In this document: piece by piece, positions 28,201-35,884 of the stretch
Layout of the letters: the number at the start of each line of letters is the position of its first letter
Numbering within the stretch: the stretch's first letter is position 1
DNA from: CAYWBI01 sp964456445
Lineage (GTDB): Bacteria; Calditrichota; Calditrichia; Calditrichales; J004
Assembly (NCBI GenBank): GCA_964456445.1
Contig: CAYWBI010000004.1
Span: 9,500 to 73,499 of the forward strand
Direction: 5' to 3'
DNA: 64,000 nucleotides
The notes under the pieces: model-generated
Told to the model about the DNA's origin: nothing
The model's database searches: none
Seen by the model: the letters and a program-made list of their open reading frames with translations, nothing else
Position numbers and translations under genes: made by a program

Positions 28201-28378
28201 TCCCGGCTTCGGTTTTCTTGGGCAGAATTGTAACATCGACATTTTTTACTTTTTGAAATTTAGCAATTTCTTTTAGCAAAGAACTTAAATGCTCGTAATA
28301 GCTTTCTTCCCGTGCGTCACCACGGCTTGCTGTATTTAAAAGATTTTTTAAATATTGCTCAAGAATATTTTTCAACAA
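25211..28378 (-). CDS. Single-chain restriction-modification enzyme (Mrr-like nuclease plus N6-adenine methyltransferase)
   Basis: The 1055-residue protein has an N-terminal PD-(D/E)xK nuclease (Asp62 in 'GNPDF', then E77-A-K79), a helical connector, an N6-adenine methyltransferase with motif X ('REKRGVYYTPEPVVKYI', about 324-340), motif I 'LLDPAGGTLTF' (365-375) and motif IV NPPY (488-491), and a C-terminal half (about 600-1055) that should hold target recognition. Sequence and order resemble the Type ISP enzymes, but the SF2 helicase between nuclease and methyltransferase is missing and the length is well short of theirs, so it would behave more like a Type IIL/IIG enzyme. Its base composition is visibly more AT-rich than its neighbours, suggesting recent transfer. 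No separate specificity or anti-restriction gene is adjacent. Confidence 0.88.
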   Translation of the reverse strand: MLKNILEQYLKNLLNTASRGDAREESYYEHLSSLLKEIAKFQKVKNVDVTILPKKTEAGNPDFRVWDGKNHITGYIEAKDPSVTNLDYIENSEQLERYISTFPNVILTNFYEFRLYRNGERIAHVTIARPVIAQKLKTKPPLENIEQFKNLIELFFSFSLPNIRTAKSLALELAKRTRFLRDEVVELELEESESKGHNQILAFYEAFKKYLISTLTEKQFADLYSQTITYGLFASRTRAEDDFNRELAFKYIPNTIGILRDVFRFISLGDPPKSLQIIVEDISEILKVTDVKKILQDYYSEGKGKDPIIHFYETFLSAYDPSVREKRGVYYTPEPVVKYIVSSIHFILKTHFNLADGLASEDVKLLDPAGGTLTFPAEAIKIATEEFKNKYGSGGLNNWIKKHILQNYFAFELMMAPYAIGHLKMSFILDEIGCKLGDDERFKLYLTNTLEMEEIEQISLPGLSSLSEESHLAGKVKKEQPVLVILGNPPYSGHSANSNEWTERLLKEDVVDGINIQSYYKIDNEPLGERNPKWLQDDYVKFLRYSQWKIQKSGYGIVGMITNHSYLDNPTFRGMRQSLMKTFDEIYILNLHGNSLKKETDPEGGKDENVFDIRQGVAIALFIKNKKYKKSQVYQADLFGLREDKYNWLDKNNLQKEKYVGIKPRSPYYFFIKRDTEKIMRYLKWMKINEVFPMNSVGVVTSRDNFAIGFKKSELKNRIMQFRNISQPDEIILQAFNLKEKSNWKIKNVRQEISNIDNQDDYIKEILYRPFDQRYIFYHQSLVERTRSEVMSQMLHENISLCFMRQFSGNLSYTHFLISEYMVDNRTFFSSKGIIQQAPLYIYPNLSKKDPKPGSTIMMVFEEEITYGKKPNIAPVVFENLTTIFGKDPSPEDILYYIYAIFYSNIYRETYSEFLKIDFPRVPFTSDFDLFIQIGKLGKRLSDLHLLKSAELDTPIAKYQGTGNNDRIEKIIYKKDEQRIYINKEKYFEDVAPEVWNYHIGGYQVLHKYLKDRKGRVMDEAPRYCRIVTALSKTIEIQKEIDGIYPEVEKELIEF

Positions 28379-28488
28379 ACTAAAAATCCTTTAGTAAAAA
28401 TAATAATTGTGAATATAAAGAAAACTAAGATTGAGTGAAATTAAAACTGACGGATTCAGAAAGTACCAGTCAGATAACAACAGATTAC

Positions 28489-28512
28489 AGAGAACCGTTT
28501 ATCGGATTCTCT
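28489..28512. repeat. Hairpin AGAGAA-CCG ... CGG-(A)-TTCTCT between xerD and the RM gene
   Basis: Arms 28489-28497 and 28503-28512 pair with a single bulged A around a 5-nt loop. It lies 65 nt downstream of the xerD stop on the minus strand. There is no U-run, so a terminator is doubtful. Confidence 0.4.
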
Positions 28513-28576
28513 ATAAATACAAATGACCGTCTGAAGGCAGTTCTTTTAAAGGGTAAAATTTTTATTGTCCCTTTCA

Positions 28577-29467
28577 TTAAGCCCTGGGATGATACTTTAA
28601 ATATTCACGGGTAATAATGTGCCGGTCAAGATGGGTATAAATTTGCGTCGTGCTTATATCCACATGGCCCAGCATTTCCTGCACCGAGCGCAGGTCCGCG
28701 CCGTTTTCGATAAGATGGGTGGCAAATGAATGGCGCAGCGTATGGGGATGCACGTTTTTCAATATCCCCGCTTCGGTGGCGGATTTATCCAGGATTTTCC
28801 AAAACCCCATACGCGACATAGCGTTGCCGCGGACATTAAGATACAATGCCGCCGACGGACGGGCGGCCCGGGCCAACAAAGGACGGGCTTCCGAATGATA
28901 ACGGCGTATCCAGTATAAAGCAGAAGAAGAAACAGGTACCGGGCGCTCCTTGCTTCCCTTGCCAAAAATACGCAGGATACCCTCTTCAAACAGAACATTC
29001 TTCAGTTCAAGCGTCAACAGTTCCGATACGCGTAAACCCGATGCATAGATGGTTTCGAACATAGACCGGTTACGCAGACCAAGCGACTTGCCCACATCAG
29101 GCACTTCAAACAAACTTTCCACTTCTTCCACTGTGAGGACAGTGGGCATATAACGGGGGATTTTAGGATGGTCCACATGGGCCGTGGGGTCCTTTTCCAA
29201 TAAATTTTCGCCAATCAGAAATTTATAAAATCCACGAATGGATGAGATGTTGCGCGCCAGACTGTTCTCCGACAGCCCTATTTCCGACAAACTTTGCAAC
29301 AGGCGATGGATATGTTTGGGCCGAGCATCCGCCGGGCGTTTCACACCGTTTTGCTTGATATATGAGAGAAAGCGGGTCAAATCCCGCCGATAGGCGTCAA
29401 CAGAATTTGGGGAGAGGTTCTGCTCAAAAGTAAGATAGCTGATATATAGTTTTAAATGTGCATGCAC
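28577..29467 (-). CDS. xerD: Site-specific tyrosine recombinase XerD
   Basis: The 296-residue protein has the SAM-like core-binding N-terminal domain (1-85) and the catalytic domain with Arg146 (ASGLRVSEL), Lys170 (FGKGSKER), His242-x-x-Arg245 (HPHTLRHSFATHL), His268 (LGHVDISTTQIYTH) and nucleophile Tyr277. The spacing equals that of E. coli XerD shifted by two residues. With XerC and FtsK it resolves chromosome dimers at dif; no dif-like site was found in the window. Sequence cannot fully separate XerD from a XerC/XerA variant. The unrelated, AT-rich RM gene lies just downstream, so an integrase role for that gene is possible but not needed. Confidence 0.9.
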   Translation of the reverse strand: MHAHLKLYISYLTFEQNLSPNSVDAYRRDLTRFLSYIKQNGVKRPADARPKHIHRLLQSLSEIGLSENSLARNISSIRGFYKFLIGENLLEKDPTAHVDHPKIPRYMPTVLTVEEVESLFEVPDVGKSLGLRNRSMFETIYASGLRVSELLTLELKNVLFEEGILRIFGKGSKERPVPVSSSALYWIRRYHSEARPLLARAARPSAALYLNVRGNAMSRMGFWKILDKSATEAGILKNVHPHTLRHSFATHLIENGADLRSVQEMLGHVDISTTQIYTHLDRHIITREYLKYHPRA

Positions 29468-29498
29468 GGAAACTCTTGGTATGGCTGAATATCGCGTT

Positions 29499-29942
29499 TT
29501 ATTTAGTTTTATTTTCCAACAACGGTTCGGTCAGGGAAAGGGCGATCCCCGAAAGCATTACTTCCGGCGCAAGTTTTGTAAAATCACCGGACAGCAATCC
29601 GCTTTCCACGTTTGTAAAAATAGAGCAACCGGCCTGGCGCTCTACGATAACCCCGGAAAGCCTATCATAGTACTCGGCAAAAAAGGTCACCTCTTCCAGC
29701 ACATCGCTGGCCACATATCCACTGCAAAAATGTAACTGGGAATGGGTATATGGCGTAAAGATCGACACCAGGTTTCCGGTTTTTTCCCCGATCTGGATAT
29801 CCGGGTAAATTTCTATGGTCAGTTTTCTGTTTTCTGCTTCGTTCAACAATACGGCACGGTACTGCCCGGCCCGTTTGTTAAAACGTGTATTGAGCGTTTT
29901 CTCAATTTTTTTAAAATCTTCATCATTAAATTTAAAGCTCAT
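29499..29942 (-). CDS. Hypothetical protein, 147 aa
   Basis: I do not recognise this protein. It is a small soluble alpha/beta protein with no signal peptide or membrane helix. The N-terminus is highly charged (about 1-30), then come alternating hydrophobic strands ('LTIEIYPDIQIG', 'NLVSIFTPYTHSQLHFCSGYV') and a C-terminal hydrophobic segment ('LAPEVMLSGIALSL'). AGGGG is five nt before the ATG. It lies between xerD (31 nt downstream) and bshB1 (48 nt upstream), all on the same strand, so the three genes may be co-transcribed. The coding character and the tight packing support a real gene. Confidence 0.75.
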   Translation of the reverse strand: MSFKFNDEDFKKIEKTLNTRFNKRAGQYRAVLLNEAENRKLTIEIYPDIQIGEKTGNLVSIFTPYTHSQLHFCSGYVASDVLEEVTFFAEYYDRLSGVIVERQAGCSIFTNVESGLLSGDFTKLAPEVMLSGIALSLTEPLLENKTK

Positions 29943-29990
29943 ACCTGCCCCTAAGAATAAATAGACACTTCACAAAGTCAATATCCATAC

Positions 29991-30698
29991 TTACGTGAAT
30001 ATTTGCATCAAGTTATCAATTTTTAAAGCGGATTTTACATAGAATGGTTCACCATAAGCCACGCCAATCTGAAAACCAAAATACTTTGCCCGTGTTTCAA
30101 CAGATTCCCAGAACCCGGGGCTGCTGATATATGTTTGCGGCTCTTTGGATTCCGGGTCATAAAACTGGCTTTTATACGCGCGTATGGCCGCAATTTTTTC
30201 TTTAAATTCCGTGGATATGTCCACAATAAAAGATGGTTTGGTAACTTTGTGCTGAAAATAATAGATCAGCGATTTGGGCCGATATGGTTCCTGCTCCGTT
30301 TTTACCTTGGCCAATCCGCTGTAAAAAAAAGCCGCGCTGACCAGGTGCGAGGTGTTTATATGATCCGGATGTCTGTCTTCCCAATAAGGAGCGAGAACGA
30401 TTTTTGGCCGATAACCGCGCAAGGCGCTGATCACTACGCGTTTGCTTGCCGTATCCGTTGAAATATTACCGTCGGGCAGACCGGCATTTGTGCGCATATC
30501 AAGCCCTAATATACGGCCGGCTTTATCCGCTTCCTTCGCGCGCAGCTCCGGTGTGCCGCGCGTGCTCAATTCCCCGCGGGTCAGGTCGATTATCCCGACC
30601 GTCGCACCCTGTTTTTTTAATTTTAAAACTGTTCCGGCACAGAACAATTCCGCATCATCAGGATGCGGGGCAAAAACCAAAACATCCACCTTGCTCAT
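29991..30698 (-). CDS. bshB1: Bacillithiol biosynthesis deacetylase BshB1 (PIG-L/LmbE family)
   Basis: The 235-residue protein has the Zn-binding motif 'FAPHPDDAELFCAGT' (HPDD), 'GIIDLTRGELSTRGTPELR', 'LPDGNI', 'ILAPYWEDRHPDH' (third zinc ligand region) and 'YKSQF', a pattern specific for BshB1 within the LmbE family. It removes the acetyl group from N-acetylglucosaminyl-malate in bacillithiol synthesis, pointing to bacillithiol as the low-molecular-weight thiol of this organism. A TTG 12 nt upstream could open the same frame (30710), but the ATG at 30698 is the normal family start. bshA and bshC are not in the window. Confidence 0.9.
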   Translation of the reverse strand: MSKVDVLVFAPHPDDAELFCAGTVLKLKKQGATVGIIDLTRGELSTRGTPELRAKEADKAGRILGLDMRTNAGLPDGNISTDTASKRVVISALRGYRPKIVLAPYWEDRHPDHINTSHLVSAAFFYSGLAKVKTEQEPYRPKSLIYYFQHKVTKPSFIVDISTEFKEKIAAIRAYKSQFYDPESKEPQTYISSPGFWESVETRAKYFGFQIGVAYGEPFYVKSALKIDNLMQIFT

Positions 30699-31113
30699 CT
30701 GCAATTCCAACGCAAAATAAATACTAAAATCAACTAAGCCCGGGAAATTTAAATATAAAACATGGAAGTTAACCTTTTTTAAAAACTATACAGGCTTCTC
30801 TGACACTAAATTGCAAAATACAAGGGCGAGGCATGGGAAGCAAAAATTTTGCTTGTATCATCTATCTAAAATCCCATCTATTATTTTCAAGTGAACACAT
30901 TTTTTTTTTACATTGGCACTGCCCTGTTTTTCCTTATTACGCGTGACCCGTTGGAAATAATACCGCAGAATATTTACTGTGGAACCCGCTTTTCGTTTTT
31001 TGCAAAATGGGGCCATGGCTGTTTCAAAATTAATACCCACGGAATAAGCGCATTTCCATATTATTCCGTTGATGTACTACAAATTTAAACCTTTAAAACA
31101 ACAGGAGATGTTT
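30699..31113. other. Divergent intergenic region with two inverted repeats
   Basis: It separates bshB1 (minus) from the SDR gene (plus) and should hold both promoters. Two palindromes are visible: ATACAAG (30818-30824) with CTTGTAT (30852-30858), and CGGAATAA (31040-31047) with TTATTCCG (31061-31068), the latter about 45 nt before the SDR start and possibly an operator. No gene is supported. Confidence 0.5.
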
Positions 31114-31875
31114 ATGCAGGATATTCGTAAAAAACATGTACTTATTACCGGGGCCAGTAGTGGAATAGGGCTGGCCTGTGCAAACACCTTTGCCGCCGCC
31201 GGATGTAACCTTACACTTATCGCGCGGCGTAAGGAGAGACTTAAATCAATTGCAGAAACACTTCAGCAAAAAAACGATGTGCACATAAAAATCCTTGGCT
31301 TGGATATCCGGGACTCCGACGCTGTACATGCGGCGTTAACAGATGTTGAGCGGGTGGATATTCTGATCAACAATGCGGGTTTGGCACGTGGCGTAGGCGC
31401 TATTATCGATTCCGATCCGGCTGGCTTTGATGATGTTATCGATACCAACGTGAAGGGTTTATTGTTTGTTACCCATGCAATCGTACCTAAAATGGAAGAA
31501 TACGGCCGGGGCGATATTATAAACATCGGTTCCATTGCCGGCCACGAAACATACCCTGGGGGCGCTGTATATTGTGCATCCAAACATGCGGTTGACGCGC
31601 TGACCAAGGGTCTGCGCATGGATTTGGTCGATACACCTTTACGCGTATCGTCCATCGATCCCGGTCTGGTGGAAACGGAGTTTAGTATCGTCCGGCTTGG
31701 CGATGAGGCCATGGCAAAAAAGGTCTATGCGGATATGCAGCCGCTCATCGGGGCCGACATTGCCGATGTGGCTTATTATATCGTCACCCGGCCCGCGCAT
31801 GTACAAATTGCCGATGTGGTTATTTTCCCTACGGACCAGGCGGCGGCGACTGTTGTCCATCGTCATAAACAGTAG
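31114..31875 (+). CDS. Short-chain dehydrogenase/reductase (classical SDR, YdfG-like)
   Basis: The 253-residue protein has the NAD(P)-binding motif TGASSGIG, 'DIRD' after beta-3, 'NNAG', the catalytic Ser in 'NIGSIAG', and Y-x-x-x-K (YCASK). The basic 'ARRKERL' after strand 2 suggests NADP preference. 'SIDPGLVETEFS' and the C-terminal 'DVAYYIVTRPAHVQIADVVIFPT' place it close to YdfG/serine 3-dehydrogenase-type NADP-dependent 3-hydroxy acid dehydrogenases. AGGAG with 6-nt spacing selects the ATG at 31114 over two upstream in-frame ATGs (31069 and 31108). It stands before enolase with no obvious functional link. Confidence 0.9.
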   Translation: MQDIRKKHVLITGASSGIGLACANTFAAAGCNLTLIARRKERLKSIAETLQQKNDVHIKILGLDIRDSDAVHAALTDVERVDILINNAGLARGVGAIIDSDPAGFDDVIDTNVKGLLFVTHAIVPKMEEYGRGDIINIGSIAGHETYPGGAVYCASKHAVDALTKGLRMDLVDTPLRVSSIDPGLVETEFSIVRLGDEAMAKKVYADMQPLIGADIADVAYYIVTRPAHVQIADVVIFPTDQAAATVVHRHKQ

Positions 31876-32013
31876 CAATTACATTATCCAGGTGGTTTTA
31901 TAAAATTGAAACAATACCGTGTTTTATTTCGAAATATTGCGGATAAACTTTTGCCCTGATGCAACGATATGGGTAACTTTCCCATTATATTTAAAAAGAA
32001 GAGAGGCAAGGTT

Positions 32014-33300
32014 ATGACAGAAATTATTGATATTTATGCCCGTGAGATACTTGATTCACGCGGCAACCCGACCATAGAAGTCGAAGTTGAATTGGAAAAT
32101 GGCGTTATTGGACGCGCCGATGTGCCATCGGGGGCTTCCACCGGGGAACATGAAGCCGTTGAACTTCGTGATGGCGACAAGGACCGCTATCTTGGCAAGG
32201 GTGTCTTAAAAGCCGTACAAAATGTAAATGAAGTTATAGGTGATGCCATTATCGGTTTGGATGCTACCAATCAGGTGCTTATAGATAACCTGATGATTGA
32301 ACTTGACGGCACGCCCAATAAGGCAAAATTAGGCGCTAATGCCATCCTTGGTGTGTCACTGGCGGTTGCCAAGGCCGCCGCGGAAACCGTTGGCCTGCCT
32401 TTGTTTCAATATCTTGGCGGGGTTAACGCCAAGATAATGCCGGTACCCATGATGAACATCCTTAACGGCGGTTCCCATGCCGACAACAATGTGGATTTAC
32501 AGGAGTTTATGATCTCCGCCGCCGGCGCCCCTAATTATCGCGAGGCTTTGCGCATGGGTTCGGAGGTTTTTCATAACCTTAAAAAAGTCCTGCATGACCG
32601 CGGTTTAAATACGGCTGTTGGCGACGAAGGTGGTTTTGCACCCGATCTGAAATCCAATGAGGAAGCTTTGCAGGTTATTGTGGAGGCCATCAAAAAAGCC
32701 GGTTATGAACCAGGCAAAGATATCTTTATTTGTATCGATCCTGCAAGCAGCGAGTTCTATGATGCCAAGACCAAAAAGTACAATCTGAAATCCGAGAGCA
32801 AATCACTTAGCGCTTCACAGATGATCGATTACTACGAAAAACTTATCGAAAAATATCCGATTGTCTCCATCGAGGACGGTCTGGCCGAGGATGACTGGGA
32901 TGGTTGGAAAGAAATGACCGATCGGATGGGTAAAAAAATCCAGTTGGTCGGCGATGATATCTTCGTTACAAACACCGGGCGTATCAAACGTGGCATCGAG
33001 ATGGGTGTTTCCAACTCCGTTCTTATAAAACTGAATCAAATCGGGACTGTTTCCGAAACATTAGACGCCATCGAAATGAGCCATAAGGCCGGATTCACTA
33101 CCGTTGTTTCACACCGGTCGGGCGAAACGGAAGACCCGACGATTGCCGATTTGGCAGTGGCCATGAATTGCGGACAAATCAAAACCGGTTCCGCCTCGCG
33201 CAGTGAGCGGATTGCCAAATACAACCAATTGTTGCGTATCCAGGACATTTTGGACGAAGAAGCTGTCTGGCCGGGTATCCATACTTTTAAAAACAGATAA
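32014..33300 (+). CDS. eno: Enolase (phosphopyruvate hydratase)
   Basis: The 428-residue protein matches bacterial enolase over its full length: 'ILDSRGNPTIEVEVELENG', 'VPSGASTGEHEAVELRDGD', 'PMMNILNGGSHADNNVDLQEFMI', the catalytic Glu region 'VGDEGGFAP', metal ligands in 'ICIDPASSEF', 'SIEDGLAEDDW' and 'LVGDDIFVTN', catalytic Lys in 'LIKLNQIGT', 'VSHRSGETED' and 'GSASRSERIAKYNQLLRI'. It converts 2-phosphoglycerate to phosphoenolpyruvate in glycolysis and gluconeogenesis. The frame extends upstream to 31969, but the ATG at 32014 has the family N-terminus (MTEIIDIYAREI) and a nearby AGAGGCAAGG. It is a separate unit with its own strong terminator. Confidence 0.98.
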   Translation: MTEIIDIYAREILDSRGNPTIEVEVELENGVIGRADVPSGASTGEHEAVELRDGDKDRYLGKGVLKAVQNVNEVIGDAIIGLDATNQVLIDNLMIELDGTPNKAKLGANAILGVSLAVAKAAAETVGLPLFQYLGGVNAKIMPVPMMNILNGGSHADNNVDLQEFMISAAGAPNYREALRMGSEVFHNLKKVLHDRGLNTAVGDEGGFAPDLKSNEEALQVIVEAIKKAGYEPGKDIFICIDPASSEFYDAKTKKYNLKSESKSLSASQMIDYYEKLIEKYPIVSIEDGLAEDDWDGWKEMTDRMGKKIQLVGDDIFVTNTGRIKRGIEMGVSNSVLIKLNQIGTVSETLDAIEMSHKAGFTTVVSHRSGETEDPTIADLAVAMNCGQIKTGSASRSERIAKYNQLLRIQDILDEEAVWPGIHTFKNR

Positions 33301-33308
33301 ACCATATC

Positions 33309-33340
33309 ATTCCGGCAGACCCCGTCTGCCGGAATTTTTT
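33309..33340 (+). terminator. Intrinsic terminator of enolase
   Basis: Perfect 12-bp stem ATTCCGGCAGAC (33309-33320) / GTCTGCCGGAAT (33324-33335) around a 3-nt loop, followed by a T-run to 33340. Confidence 0.95.
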
Positions 33341-33369
33341 ATTTCATCCCCGCTTATGTATATTCACAC

Positions 33370-33684
33370 ATGGTTCGAAAAAAAGATGCCCGAAAAAAAA
33401 AAATTCACTTAAACCGCCGCTCATTGGTTATTGTGGCAATCCTTTTATTTGTCCTGTTTCTGTTTATTTTTGCCGACCGGGGCACCTGGAAATTTTATCA
33501 GGATTATAGGGAACGAAACGCCCTTCAGCAAGAAATTGAAGTACTAAAACAAAAACGGGACCGCCTGCAAAAGGAAAAGGACAAACTGGAACATGACATG
33601 CAGTACATCGAAAAAATTGCCCGTGAAAAATACCAGATGCGCAAGAAGGACGAAAAAGTTTATAAAGTAGAAATTCAGCCATAA
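33370..33684 (+). CDS. FtsB/DivIC-type septum formation initiator protein
   Basis: The 104-residue bitopic protein has a very basic cytoplasmic N-terminus ('RKKDARKKKIHLNRR'), one membrane helix (about 18-36) and a periplasmic coiled coil (about 42-80, 'LQQEIEVLKQKRDRLQKEKDKLEHD'). It ends with the family signature 'YIEKIAREKYQMRKKDEKVYKV'. FtsB/DivIC links FtsL and FtsQ in the divisome. Enolase followed by this family is a common gene order in bacteria (eno-ftsB). It starts 30 nt after the enolase terminator, with no strong ribosome-binding site. Confidence 0.88.
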   Translation: MVRKKDARKKKIHLNRRSLVIVAILLFVLFLFIFADRGTWKFYQDYRERNALQQEIEVLKQKRDRLQKEKDKLEHDMQYIEKIAREKYQMRKKDEKVYKVEIQP

Positions 33685-33697
33685 CCCGGGGCCAACA

Positions 33698-35461
33698 TTG
33701 TCTAATTACAGCCGCCTCATTTTCATTCTTCTGCTGACAGTCGCCACCCTTTCCGCACAAATCACTATCAGGGGTCAAAGTCAGGCATACAACCTGCAAA
33801 GTGAATTTACAAAACAACATACATCCTGGCTTTGGCATGATAATTTTAGCGGCGTACACAGAAGCCAAAATGCCTTAAGCTGGCAATTGTTCGAATCGTT
33901 TAACAGCCAGGTTATTCTCCCCGGCAGCATAACAAGCCAATGGAAGGACGACCAAAAACTACAGGCGCTTATTTATTACAATTCCAATAGGTATCAATGG
34001 GGCTGGTATGTCAATAGTTGGCTGCAAAGCGATAAACACACCGACCGGCTAAATACCTTTTACAACCATGCCAGCGGTCTTTTTACAAAAATTGATATTG
34101 GCAAAGGGTTAGCGTTAAGCCCGTATGTGGGCTATCAGTTTTCACGCAATGTCAGCCAACACGATACCGGGTGGGACATTGGCATAGACGGTCATTTACG
34201 TCAGACAGGAAGTGGTTCATATCGTTCCGAAATCGATTTTTCTTCCAATTACGACTTTTATGACACACGGCAAAATTACAATAACAGGGCGGTGGCTTCG
34301 TTCTCATCTAAATTCAGCGCCTTTTCCAGCGATTCCCTCAGTATTGGCTATGAAGAGTCCATAAAACAGTTCTACGATAACCAGGGGAAAAACCTGATAA
34401 ATGTTTCGCTCTATAACCGGAACTTTAACAATATGCTTTTTTATACCATCGGGCACCGTTCCAACTTTGTATTGCAAACCCAGGTGCTGTCCAAAAACGT
34501 ATCCTTTTTTAATAAGCGGAGAAATTTTTTGATCGGAAACCGTATCGCTTATAATTATTTTGGAACTCAACTTCAATACCGTCTTGATTTCCGCACAAAC
34601 GACGAAACTTTGGATACCGATGGGATACGGACCGATAGCCGAACCCGGCAAAGCGCTTTTGGCTTTACTTCCAGCTATAAGTTTAACGTTGAAAACCGCT
34701 TGCAGGTCAATTTATCATACATCAAGCTTCAATACGATACACCAGACTCGGTTTTTAATAATGACGACCGCGACGAACAAACATATATCCTGAACCTGAA
34801 TTATTATCATCGCTTTTCGAGAGCGCTGGTTTTGAATATCAATTCCTATGGTTATTTGTTCCATCAACAGTATATTTACCGGGAACAAAGCATCAATAAC
34901 CTTTGGAACCGCATCATTAAGCTGGAACCTTCTATTTCCTACCGTAACAAAAATATTATCAATCGGGTTAGCTCAAGTGTTATAGCCAATTACACCGATT
35001 ATGATTTTGACAATCTAAGCCTGCGGACACGCTCCTTTCTATTCCGAAAATATACAATCAGCGATTCCTTATCCTACAATGTAACAAACCGAACGGGCAT
35101 CAGTGTTAGGGGGCGGGTGGAAATTGAAGAAAAAGGCAATTATTTTAAAGACAATTTTTCCCAAAATCTTATTCAAACCTATCAAACCGCTTATTTGACG
35201 ATTTATTTGTCTCAAAAATTCTATAAACGCCTTGTGACCCAGATAGGCTTTGCACACTTTAAGCGCAGTGAATGGCGCTATATCCCAAAGAAGAAAAAAA
35301 ACAGGGAGTTGAGCAACAATGGACCGTTCTTCCGGATATATTATAATTTTCCCGGCAGATTGTCCTTCAATGCTTCCGCCAATTTAAACCGGCTCGAAGA
35401 TTCACAAACCAGACTCCAATTTTTCACAACAGGGGCAATGCGTTTGAACTATTCTTTTTAA
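33698..35461 (+). CDS. Predicted outer-membrane beta-barrel protein
   Basis: The 587-residue protein starts with a signal peptide ('LIFILLLTVATLSAQ', cleavage about residue 20). After it nearly the whole chain consists of alternating hydrophobic/polar strands rich in Y, F, N and S with short turns ('NRYQWGWYVNSWLQ', 'SSLSIGYEE'-like strands), ending in an aromatic residue ('LNYSF'), the typical C-terminal beta-signal of outer-membrane barrels. The specific family is not recognised. The start must be TTG at 33698, as no ATG lies near the signal peptide; GGGG precedes it. It begins 13 nt after the FtsB-like gene and may be co-transcribed with it. Confidence 0.75.
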   Translation: MSNYSRLIFILLLTVATLSAQITIRGQSQAYNLQSEFTKQHTSWLWHDNFSGVHRSQNALSWQLFESFNSQVILPGSITSQWKDDQKLQALIYYNSNRYQWGWYVNSWLQSDKHTDRLNTFYNHASGLFTKIDIGKGLALSPYVGYQFSRNVSQHDTGWDIGIDGHLRQTGSGSYRSEIDFSSNYDFYDTRQNYNNRAVASFSSKFSAFSSDSLSIGYEESIKQFYDNQGKNLINVSLYNRNFNNMLFYTIGHRSNFVLQTQVLSKNVSFFNKRRNFLIGNRIAYNYFGTQLQYRLDFRTNDETLDTDGIRTDSRTRQSAFGFTSSYKFNVENRLQVNLSYIKLQYDTPDSVFNNDDRDEQTYILNLNYYHRFSRALVLNINSYGYLFHQQYIYREQSINNLWNRIIKLEPSISYRNKNIINRVSSSVIANYTDYDFDNLSLRTRSFLFRKYTISDSLSYNVTNRTGISVRGRVEIEEKGNYFKDNFSQNLIQTYQTAYLTIYLSQKFYKRLVTQIGFAHFKRSEWRYIPKKKKNRELSNNGPFFRIYYNFPGRLSFNASANLNRLEDSQTRLQFFTTGAMRLNYSF

Positions 35462-35884
35462 GCGGTGTTTTATTTAAGACATAAAAATGGTACCAAATTT
35501 TTAAATTGTTTTAATCTTTAATTTATTATAATTATGTTTACAAAATGAAACGTTAACGAAATTGCAAGGCTGAAGCAGAAACAACAACTTTTAGCAGCCA
35601 GTAAAGGCAGCTGACCATCTGTTCGAAGTTCCGTCACGGGTATTCGGTCTAAAAGAATGTACCGGTCTTTATCTTATTAACCTCGAGATGGGCAAAATCT
35701 GTGAATACGGATTGGACTGACATGGTGTTTTATTTCTGCGTCAATCAATGGAAATCTGTGACAACAAATTTGCTTGCAGGCAAGTAAAAGGAACGCTTGC
35801 TTTCGATGCAGTATGATCAACATTGCCATTATGCGAAACCTAAACAAGAAACAACACATTTATTAAATCCGGTTGACATCTATT
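35462..35884. other. AT-rich intergenic region, nothing recognised
   Basis: 423 bp between the barrel gene and the PorU-like gene. No gene, RNA or clean terminator is seen. The TTGACA at 35873 has no properly spaced -10 element. Confidence 0.5.

Noticed and set aside
28577..29467. Phage or island integrase
   Set aside because: Length and active-site spacing match housekeeping XerD; no attachment sites, phage genes or tRNA junction are seen nearby.
35873..35878. TTGACA as a -35 promoter box
   Set aside because: It lies 12 bp before the PorU-like start with no -10 box at proper spacing before the gene.
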